DNA of 11,913 nt, taken from contig CABUZE010000009.1 in NCBI GenBank assembly GCA_902495955.1, positions 1 through 11,913 on the forward strand, read 5' to 3'. This document shows positions 6,495 through 11,913 of this stretch, piece after piece. Within the stretch, counting starts at the first letter, position 1, and the number at the start of each line of letters is the position of its first letter. The position numbers and the translations under genes are program-made. Source of the DNA: an uncultured Collinsella sp. Its GTDB lineage: Bacteria > Actinomycetota > Coriobacteriia > Coriobacteriales > Coriobacteriaceae. The notes below the pieces were generated by a model that saw nothing but the letters and a program-made list of their open reading frames with translations, was not told the origin of the DNA and searched no databases.

Positions 6495-8354
6495 TCACTG
6501 GGCGAACTGGCTGCGGTAGAGCTCGGCGTAAAAGCCGCCTGCCGCGAGCAGTTCATCGTGCGTGCCACGCTCGATAATCTCGCCATCGCGCATGACCAGG
6601 ATGCAATCGGCGTTGCGAATCGTCGACAGGCGGTGTGCTACGACAAAGCTCGTGCGGCCAGCCATGAGCTCGTCGAATGCCGCCTGCACTTGCAGCTCGG
6701 TACGCGTATCGATGCTCGACGTTGCCTCGTCCAGCAGCAGAATCGCCGGATCGGTGAGCATGACGCGCGCGATGCACAGCAGCTGTTTTTGACCCTGGCT
6801 AAACGTGCCGCCGTCCTCGCCGATCACCGTATCGTAACCGCCTGGCAGCTGCACGATAAACTTATGCGCATGAGCGCGCTTGGCGGCCTCGACAATCTGC
6901 TCGCGCGTGGCATCTGGGCAACCGTAGGCAATGTTCTGGGCCACTGTGCCCTCGAACAGCCAGGTGTCCTGCAGCACCATGCCAAAGGCGCGGCGCAGAC
7001 TCGCACGCGTGTAGTCACGCGAGGAGCAGCCATCGACCACGATGCGCCCAGCATCGATATCGTAAAAGCGCAGCAGCAGGTTGATGAGCGTCGTCTTTCC
7101 ACAGCCCGTGGGACCGACCAGGGCAAAGCGCATGCCGGATTTGGCCTCGATGCAGATGTCCTGCAGCAGTTTGCGGCCGGGCACATAGCTAAAGTCCACA
7201 TGCTCAAACGAAACCTCGCCCTTCGGGGCGGCGAGCTCAATGGCATCCGCAGCGTCGGGCTCCTGCTCGCGCGCGTCGAGCAACGCGAACATGCGGCGCG
7301 CCGAGGCGTACGCGGTCTGGATCTGCGTAATGACGTTGGTGACCTCGTTGAACGGCTTAGTGTACTGGTTGGCGTAGGACAGGAAGATCTGCACGCCGCC
7401 CACCGTGAGCGCCGCAGGCACGCCCGTGATCACGCCCGCGCAGCCGATCACGGCAACCACGGCGTAGATGATGTTGTTGATAAAGCGCGTACCGGGGTTG
7501 GAGAGCGAACCCATAAACTGCGCGCGCTCGCCCGCCGTATAGAGCTCGGCGTTAAGGGCATCAAAGCGCTGTTGAGCGTGCGGGCCGTAGGCGAAGGCGT
7601 CCACGAGCTTTTGCTCACCCACATACTCCTCGATATGACCGCCGAGTTGGCCCTGGATGCGCTGTTGAGCAGTGAAGCTCTTATTGGAAAGCTTGGCGAT
7701 GGCACCGGCCGCAAAGATGGAAAGCGGCGTAACGAGCACCACCACAAGCGTCATGGTCAGGTTGATGGAGAGCATAAATGCGAGCGTGCCCACGATGGTG
7801 ATGACGCCGGTAAAGAGCTGCGTAAAGCCCTGCAGCAGGCCATCGCCCACCTGGTCGACATCGTTGACCACGCGGCTCATGAGGTCGCCGTGGGCATGGC
7901 CGTCGATAAAGCTGAGCGGCATGCGGCTGAGCTTGTCGCTCGCCTCCACGCGCATGTCGCGCACCGTTTCGTAGGATAGACGGTTGACGCAGTAGCCCTG
8001 CAGCCACTGGAAGGCTGCCGCGCCCACCACGACGATTGCGAGCTTGGTAACGAGCGGCAGCAGCGACACGAAGTCCACCTGCCCAGCAGCAACGATGAGG
8101 TCGATGCCCTCGCCGATGAGGATGGGCGTATAGAGTTGCAAGACCACCGAGATGGCGGCGCTCACAAACGACGCCGTAAACGAAATGCGATGCGGACGGA
8201 CGTAGCCCAGCAGACGGCGAGTTACCGCGCCTACGGGGTAACGCTCGGGGTCGCCGGGCTGGCGCGGACCGTCGCCCAGGTCGTTGAGGTTATCGTTGCC
8301 GGACACGTTGGCCGTCATCGTGGCGACCGAACCGGAAGAAGTATACGGATTCAT
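6495..8354 (-). CDS. ABC exporter half-transporter with canonical ATPase residues (subunit 2 of heterodimer)
   Basis: A membrane-spanning domain with six predicted helices (about residues 55-345) is fused to a nucleotide-binding domain (about 378-615). Walker A is GPTGCGKT (414-421), the Q-loop glutamine is 462, Walker B is ILLLDE with D542 and the catalytic E543, and the H-loop is AHRLST with H574. Its signature motif is FSQGQ (518-522) instead of SGGQ, the change typical of the subunit that completes a degenerate site. It starts at the ATG directly abutting the TAA of the upstream gene; AAAGGAGGG, eight bases before the ATG, lies inside the end of that gene, so translation is probably coupled. 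The length, 619 residues, is normal for MdlB/LmrD-type multidrug or lipid exporters; the N-terminal 40 residues are a polar extension. Substrate unknown. Confidence 0.93.
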   Translation of the reverse strand: MNPYTSSGSVATMTANVSGNDNLNDLGDGPRQPGDPERYPVGAVTRRLLGYVRPHRISFTASFVSAAISVVLQLYTPILIGEGIDLIVAAGQVDFVSLLPLVTKLAIVVVGAAAFQWLQGYCVNRLSYETVRDMRVEASDKLSRMPLSFIDGHAHGDLMSRVVNDVDQVGDGLLQGFTQLFTGVITIVGTLAFMLSINLTMTLVVVLVTPLSIFAAGAIAKLSNKSFTAQQRIQGQLGGHIEEYVGEQKLVDAFAYGPHAQQRFDALNAELYTAGERAQFMGSLSNPGTRFINNIIYAVVAVIGCAGVITGVPAALTVGGVQIFLSYANQYTKPFNEVTNVITQIQTAYASARRMFALLDAREQEPDAADAIELAAPKGEVSFEHVDFSYVPGRKLLQDICIEAKSGMRFALVGPTGCGKTTLINLLLRFYDIDAGRIVVDGCSSRDYTRASLRRAFGMVLQDTWLFEGTVAQNIAYGCPDATREQIVEAAKRAHAHKFIVQLPGGYDTVIGEDGGTFSQGQKQLLCIARVMLTDPAILLLDEATSSIDTRTELQVQAAFDELMAGRTSFVVAHRLSTIRNADCILVMRDGEIIERGTHDELLAAGGFYAELYRSQFAQ

Positions 8355-10271
8355 TTAGCAGCCCTCCTTTGCGCAAGTGGATGCCGGGGCAGCCGGGGCG
8401 GACGCGGGCGTCGTGCTCCCCTGCTGACCCTCGAGCTCCTCGCGACGAAGCTGCGACTGGCAAATCTCGCGATAGAGTTGGCAGCTTGCGTACAGCTCGT
8501 CATGCGCGCCCAGGCCCGCGACCGAGCCGTGATCGAGCACGCAGATCATGTCGGCGTCACGCACGGTCGAGACGCGCTGGCTTACGATCACGGTTGTCAT
8601 GGGGATGCCCCTCGAAAACACCGGAGCTCTTCCTGCGAGTTCGCGCACGGCACGGCGCAGAGCCGCATCCGTCTTTACGTCGAGCGCCGATGCCGAATCG
8701 TCCATAACGAGAATCTGCGGGTATTCCACCAGAGCACGCGCGATTGTCAGGCGCTGACGTTGTCCGCCGCTAAAATTTTTGCCGCCTGCCTCGACGGGAG
8801 CATCGAGGGCGTCCGGCAGGTTCCGTACAAAATCGTCCGCCTGGGCCGTCTCGAGCGCATCCCAAAGCACATCATCCATAAAGCACGTCCTTTGACGCCA
8901 TGCCAGATTGGAGCGATTCGTTCCGCTCATGAGACTCGCCCGCTGGGGGACCATGCCGATAACCTCCCTCAGCTGGTCGAGATTCCACGCGCGCACGTCG
9001 CGGCCGAAAACGCGAACCGTTCCCGTCGAGGCATCGTACAGGCGCGGAATCAGCGAAACGAGCGTCGATTTTCCCGAACCCGTGCCACCGATAATGCCGA
9101 GCGTTCCGCCCACAGAAACAGAAAACGACACGTTGTCAACGGCGTTAACGGCTCCGGCGCCAAACGAAAAGCTCACATGGTCAAACTCGATGGCAGGCGG
9201 CACGACATCGACGAGCGGATGCTTGTCGGCCATGTAAGCACTGGGAGAACACCGGTCTTCTTTAAGCATGCAGGCATTTCCGATCGCAAAAAGATCCAGC
9301 TTTTGGTTGCCCCCGTCCGTGATACTCGGCACACAGTCGAGCACCTCGTTGATACGCGAAGCGCTAGCGCTCGCCTTGGTGAAGACTACAACCAAGTTGG
9401 CAACATACACGATGGAGGTAAGGGTCTGCGTCATGTAGTTCACAAACGCCATGACCTGGCCCTGCGTGAGCTCGCCCACGTTGACTTGGATGCCGCCCAC
9501 CCACAGGATGGCGCACACGCCCAGGTTCATCACCAAAAACGTGACGGGGTTGAGAATCGACGAGAGCTTGCCCACCGCGATTGCGACACGCGCCTGGTCA
9601 TCGGCCGCCTGGGCAAAACGCTCACGTTCGTGACCCTCGCGCACAAACGCCCGGACCACGCGGGCACCCGAAAGTCCCTCGCGGCAAATAAGCGCGATGC
9701 GATCGAGCTTTGCCTGCAGCTGCTTGTAGTACGGGATGCAGCGCGCCATGACAAACCAAAACACCAGGCCGATAGCGGGAGTGCAGATCAAAAAGATCAT
9801 GCCGAGCTTAAGGTCGATGGCAAGGGCCGCGACCATTGAGCCCACCGCCAGGAAAGGCCAGCGGATGAGCATACGCACGCCCAGCGCCACGGCGAGCTGC
9901 ACCTGGTTGACGTCGTTGGTAATGCGCGTGATGAGCGACGGCGTGCCAAAGCGATCGAGTTCAGCATAGCTCAGCTTGTTGATGTGCTTGTAGAGTGCGC
10001 CGCGAATGTCAGTACCCATGCCCTGCGAGGTGAGCGCCGCCATCTTTTGGCAGACGAGCGTAAACGAGATGCCAATCACGGCCATGGCGGCGAGCACCAT
10101 ACCGTAGTGGACGACGGCACTCACGTCGTGCGCACCGATACCTTTATCAATCATCTGGGCAATCACGAGCGGCGTAAGCAGGTCAAAGATCACTTCAATC
10201 AACTTGCACGCAGGGCCAATCACCATATACCGGCGAAACTTACCACCAAAACGCCTGAGCAGCTCAATCAT
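8355..10271 (-). CDS. ABC exporter half-transporter with degenerate ATPase residues (subunit 1 of heterodimer)
   Basis: First gene of the exporter operon. The transmembrane domain spans about residues 1-310; a linker of about 50 residues that is longer than usual follows; then comes the ATPase domain. Walker A is GGTGSGKST (395-403), the Q-loop is near 443, and the signature is an intact FSGGQ (500-504). Walker B ends in DD (524-525), with aspartate in place of the catalytic glutamate, and the H-loop reads VSQRVST, with glutamine at 565 in place of histidine. This is the pattern of the non-hydrolytic half in heterodimeric exporters such as TM287/288 and LmrCD. ATG at 10271 is preferred: AGGGAG lies nine bases upstream and the family N-terminus begins MIELLRRF. 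A TTG start at 10304 would add eleven charged residues. The tail is Ala/Pro/Thr-rich. Confidence 0.93.
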   Translation of the reverse strand: MIELLRRFGGKFRRYMVIGPACKLIEVIFDLLTPLVIAQMIDKGIGAHDVSAVVHYGMVLAAMAVIGISFTLVCQKMAALTSQGMGTDIRGALYKHINKLSYAELDRFGTPSLITRITNDVNQVQLAVALGVRMLIRWPFLAVGSMVAALAIDLKLGMIFLICTPAIGLVFWFVMARCIPYYKQLQAKLDRIALICREGLSGARVVRAFVREGHERERFAQAADDQARVAIAVGKLSSILNPVTFLVMNLGVCAILWVGGIQVNVGELTQGQVMAFVNYMTQTLTSIVYVANLVVVFTKASASASRINEVLDCVPSITDGGNQKLDLFAIGNACMLKEDRCSPSAYMADKHPLVDVVPPAIEFDHVSFSFGAGAVNAVDNVSFSVSVGGTLGIIGGTGSGKSTLVSLIPRLYDASTGTVRVFGRDVRAWNLDQLREVIGMVPQRASLMSGTNRSNLAWRQRTCFMDDVLWDALETAQADDFVRNLPDALDAPVEAGGKNFSGGQRQRLTIARALVEYPQILVMDDSASALDVKTDAALRRAVRELAGRAPVFSRGIPMTTVIVSQRVSTVRDADMICVLDHGSVAGLGAHDELYASCQLYREICQSQLRREELEGQQGSTTPASAPAAPASTCAKEGC

Positions 10272-10315
10272 GTATAGGCGCTCCCTATCATCATCTCTCT
10301 TCAATCTGATTCATG

Positions 10316-10344
10316 ATAGTACGGAGAACCCTGGAGATGCGTAA
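10316..10344 (-). promoter_or_regulatory. Candidate promoter of the ABC exporter operon
   Basis: TACTAT (10316-10321 on the minus strand) lies 17 bp downstream of TTACGC (10339-10344), about 45 bp before the preferred ATG. The -10 is reasonable and the -35 weak, so an activator or extended contacts may be needed. It lies after the terminator at 10378-10404, which supports a separate transcription start. Confidence 0.35.
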
Positions 10345-10377
10345 GCAACTCGTTACAGAAGAATCTTGGATAGCGGT

Positions 10378-10404
10378 AAAAACCGCCTATGTTTAGGCGC
10401 GGTC
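10378..10404 (-). terminator. Small intrinsic terminator upstream of the ABC operon
   Basis: On the minus strand, CGCCTA-AACA-TAGGCG is followed by GGTTTTT. The same GGCGGTTTTTACCGC can form a competing hairpin GCGGT/ACCGC, so the two stems are mutually exclusive. It probably separates ffs transcription from the exporter operon. Confidence 0.45.
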
Positions 10405-10409
10405 AGCGA

Positions 10410-10509
10410 GCGCCATCCAGAGCGAACAAGTTGGCATGAAAAAGGCAAGGCATAGACCTTCTGGTCATGCCTTGCCTTTTGAATGACAAATTGTCGCTCT
10501 GGGTGGCGC
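10410..10509. repeat. Long imperfect hairpin element C, including a bidirectional terminator
   Basis: The inner stem AAAAGGCAAGGCAT (10440-10453) pairs with ATGCCTTGCCTTTT (10467-10480), with GACC-TTCT-GGTC at the tip; T- or A-runs on both sides make it a good bidirectional terminator. Outside it, GCGCCATCCAGAGCGA (10410-10425) pairs with TCGCTCTGGGTGGCGC (10494-10509) with one wobble. The segments between them pair too, apart from recurring G-A oppositions. The total is about 100 bp folded as one rod. The plan resembles elements A and B (inner terminator-like stem, outer complementary arms), but the sequence is unrelated. It lies downstream of ffs. Confidence 0.7.
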
Positions 10510-10524
10510 GCAGCGTCGATCATT

Positions 10525-10546
10525 GCGCGGTTTGGTAAAACCGCGC
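10525..10546. other. Short perfect hairpin after the SRP RNA
   Basis: GCGCGGTTT-GGTA-AAACCGCGC is a 9-bp perfect stem. On the plus strand it is followed by six A; on the minus strand it follows the T-run that ends ffs. Because the T-run precedes it in the ffs direction, it is not a textbook terminator for ffs. It may protect the 3' end or block read-through in combination with the U-tract. Confidence 0.45.
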
Positions 10547-10556
10547 AAAAAAGAAA

Positions 10557-10670
10557 GCCTGCGCACTCGATGGATCCGGATGCCCGACAGAGGCTCCTTA
10601 TGGCTGCTTCCTTCCGGACCTGACCAGATTCGGAACATGTCGTCATCCGAACCCATCGAACGCGCTAGGC
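10557..10670 (-). ncRNA. ffs: Signal recognition particle RNA, small (4.5S) bacterial type
   Basis: The minus strand carries the hallmark domain IV GGTCAGGTCCGGAAGGAA followed by GCAGCC (10601-10628 region), which binds Ffh and has the GGAA tetraloop. The ends form a long helix: GCCTAGCGCG near 10670 pairs with GCGCAGGC near 10557, and TCGATGG pairs with CCATCGA. The RNA is therefore about 114 nt, the size of the compact form without an Alu domain. It works with the protein Ffh in co-translational membrane targeting. The closing helix is followed by TTTCTTTTTT, which probably terminates transcription. Exact ends are set by the helix and promoter and may be off by a few bases. Confidence 0.93.
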
Positions 10671-10679
10671 GCTCGATAT

Positions 10680-10708
10680 ATATTACCCGCTCCCGCCCGA
10701 TGGGGCAA
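10680..10708 (-). promoter_or_regulatory. Promoter of ffs
   Basis: On the minus strand, TTGCCC (10703-10708) lies 17 bp upstream of TAATAT (10680-10685), which puts the start near 10673, just before the first helix of the SRP RNA. The spacer is G-rich. Spacing and position make this the best-supported promoter in the window. Confidence 0.75.
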
Positions 10709-10717
10709 GGTAGCTAA

Positions 10718-10786
10718 TTTGGGACGGGGCTTTTTGACTACTTGGGCAATCAGATCGACAGGTGGTCAAATAAGCCCCGTCCCAAA
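10718..10786. repeat. Long hairpin element D
   Basis: TTTGGGACGGGGCT (10718-10731) is the exact inverse complement of AGCCCCGTCCCAAA (10773-10786). The stem continues inwards through TTTTGACTACTTG against CAGGTGGTCAAAT with two wobbles (plus-strand sense) and one mismatch, giving about 28 bp around a 14-nt loop. It lies ten bases upstream of the ffs -35, between divergent transcription units, so no adjacent gene end needs a terminator here. Confidence 0.75.
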
Positions 10787-10816
10787 AAGACTGGTCTGCT
10801 GCCGTGCCACAAAAGG

Positions 10817-10953
10817 GGCCTATCTACTACGTTTAGGCCGCAGGGGTCAACCATAGCCGGCTTTTTCGAAAATCGGCAAGCTTTCTACCTGCGGTTTTAA
10901 TTTCACAAAATCCGGGATGGTCAAGGGTGCTCGGCTAAACGTAGTAGATGGCC
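10817..10953. repeat. Long inverted-repeat element E with structured interior
   Basis: GGCCTATCTACTACGTTTAG (10817-10836, plus GCCG) is complementary to 10932-10953 (CGGCTAAACGTAGTAGATGG plus CC) with two single-base gaps. Inside, ACCAT-AG-CCGG pairs with CCGG-G-ATGGT, and a competing stem CCGCAGG / CCTGCGG followed by TTTT can form (10838-10897). The enclosed sequence is not repeated elsewhere in the window. The size (137 bp) and plan are similar to elements A and B. Confidence 0.65.
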
Positions 10954-11016
10954 GCATTTCATGGCGGACGGTCCGACCCAAGGCCCAAGGCGGCCAGCCT
11001 CGGATAGCCATTCTCG

Positions 11017-11085
11017 AAGTTGCGGTGGAATAGTTCCTGTTTTTGCTGCTGAAGGCCTTGAACAGGAACTATTCCACCGCAACTT
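11017..11085. repeat. Long hairpin element F
   Basis: A perfect 25-bp inverted repeat: 11017-11041 begins AAGTTGCGGTGGAATAG and 11061-11085 ends with its complement, around a 19-nt loop. It lies 70 bp upstream of the GntR gene, and its last bases overlap the proposed -35. A related sequence appears after that gene at 11868. Confidence 0.8.
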
Positions 11086-11112
11086 ATGAGGGGGCGGGGG
11101 ATGCGATAGTAT
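11084..11112 (+). promoter_or_regulatory. Candidate promoter of the GntR-family gene
   Basis: TTATGA (11084-11089) lies 17 bp upstream of TAGTAT (11107-11112), 45 bp before the ATG. The spacer is an unusual G-run (GGGGGCGGGGG). The -35 begins at the end of hairpin F, so folding or binding at F could affect it. Confidence 0.4.
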
Positions 11113-11157
11113 TACGTGATGAGATTCGAAAAACCGTGAGCTTCATCCGAGGGCTTT

Positions 11158-11850
11158 ATGGAACAACGCCAGCATAATCAGAGCCTGCAAGACCAGGCAT
11201 ACAACGCATTGCGCTCCAAGGTTATCTATGCCGAGCTCAAGCCTGGCACGCGCCTTTCGGCGATTGGTCTGGAAAAGGAGACGGGAATCGGGCGCACGCC
11301 CATTCGCGAGTCCTTTGTGCGTCTGCGTGAACAGGAGCTGGTGGAAACGCGTCCCAAAAGCGGCACCTATGTCTCAAAAATCAGCATGGAGCGCGCTGAG
11401 AACGCCTGTTTCTTGCGCGAGAAACTCGAGCGAAGCGTGCTTATTAAATGCTGTTCGGCCGCCTCGCCCGAGCAAAAGCAGCGGCTCGAGCAGATTCTTG
11501 CCGAGTCCGAGTCGCTCGATCATCGTGAAACGCGTCGCTTTTTCGATCTGGACAACCTGTTCCATGAGACATGTTTTGAGATTGCCGGCCGCCACATGTT
11601 GTGGGATTGGATGAAGAGCGTCAACACACATTTTGAGCGATACAACTGGTTGCGTATGGTGTCGCAGGACCTGGATTGGGAGCCGATTCGTCGGCAGCAT
11701 CGCCGGATTCTCGAGGCCATTAAAAAGGGCGATACCGACACGGCGAGCTACCTGGCAGAGACGCACCTGCATCTGATGCCCGAGGAGCAGGGCCCGGTTA
11801 TCGCCTTGCATCCCGACTATTTCGAGCTGTCCAAAGACTCGGCCATCTAA
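11158..11850 (+). CDS. GntR-family transcriptional regulator, FadR/FCD type
   Basis: An N-terminal winged helix-turn-helix (about residues 8-75) has the typical run YNALRSKVIYAELKPGTRL, then GIGRTPIRESFVRL as the recognition helix region and SGTYVSKI as the wing. The C-terminal FCD domain (about 80-210) carries the usual metal/ligand residues: D132 and H136 (DNLFH), H181 (QHRRILEAI) and H203/H205 (ETHLHLM). FCD regulators bind small carboxylates and usually control a neighbouring catabolic operon; that operon would lie outside this window. Length, 230 residues, is normal. ATG at 11158 is supported by GAGGG close upstream. The last 20 residues beyond the FCD helices (HPDYFELSKDSAI) are not conserved features known to me. 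The gene diverges from ffs across 490 bp of palindrome-rich DNA. Confidence 0.92.
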   Translation: MEQRQHNQSLQDQAYNALRSKVIYAELKPGTRLSAIGLEKETGIGRTPIRESFVRLREQELVETRPKSGTYVSKISMERAENACFLREKLERSVLIKCCSAASPEQKQRLEQILAESESLDHRETRRFFDLDNLFHETCFEIAGRHMLWDWMKSVNTHFERYNWLRMVSQDLDWEPIRRQHRRILEAIKKGDTDTASYLAETHLHLMPEEQGPVIALHPDYFELSKDSAI

Positions 11851-11867
11851 CTCGTTCCCTACATTAG

Positions 11868-11913
11868 TTGCGGTGAAATAGGGACTGTTTTGCGGCTTTG
11901 GCGGCGTAAGCAG
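11868..11913 (+). repeat. Start of a second F-type repeat, cut by the window edge
   Basis: AGTTGCGGTGAAATAGGGAC followed by TGTTTTGCGGC matches the left arm of element F (AGTTGCGGTGGAATAGTTCC, then TGTTTTTGC) except for a few bases. It begins 18 bp after the GntR stop. The right arm, if present, lies beyond the window. Confidence 0.6.

Noticed and set aside
6558..9839. Long plus-strand open frames opposite the ABC genes (473 and 567 codons)
   Set aside because: They are antisense shadows of high-GC3 genes; their translations are rich in Arg/His/Ala with no domains, while the minus strand carries complete ABC motifs.
10353..10646. A 97-codon minus frame across the SRP RNA
   Set aside because: It overlaps most of the ffs RNA and two hairpins; the RNA explains the conservation there.

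Overview
The window looks like a moderately GC-rich actinobacterial chromosome. A Collinsella-like member of the Coriobacteriia fits best: it has an LPXTG-type wall-anchored protein, a small bacterial SRP RNA, a heterodimeric ABC exporter, and many long intergenic palindromes. The genus is inferred from general resemblance and was not searched.

Left part (1-5580). A probable gene end (1-54) is followed by a 130-bp hairpin element (A). Next come a degenerate half-copy of its core, a 6-unit array of alternating inverted repeats, a terminator, and a minus-strand gene for a large wall-anchored surface protein. An in-frame TAA just after the signal-peptide region interrupts that gene. Upstream of it lie two 22-bp-spaced direct repeats, a second array of 8.5 units, and a second hairpin element (B), inverted relative to A. 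A and B share a nearly identical 70-bp core. Their outer 30-bp arms differ in sequence, yet each arm stays complementary to its own partner, which is the covariation expected of a structured RNA.

Middle (5587-10344). A flavodoxin-like protein (minus strand) has a recognisable promoter and, further upstream, four 23-bp tandem repeats. It is followed by a two-gene operon (minus strand) for a heterodimeric ABC exporter. The two subunits divide the catalytic motifs: one ATP site is canonical and the other degenerate.

Right part (10345-11913). The SRP RNA gene ffs (minus strand) has a clear promoter and a U-tract. A FadR/FCD-type GntR regulator (plus strand) is divergent from it. Between and around these genes are four more long inverted repeats (C, D, E, F) and the start of a second F-type repeat at the window edge. 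D, E and F sit between divergent transcription units, so they are unlikely to be terminators of flanking genes.

The most notable content is non-coding: the constant-core/variable-arm hairpin family, the paired palindromic arrays around the surface gene, and the dense set of long hairpins. The protein genes are ordinary apart from the interrupted surface protein.
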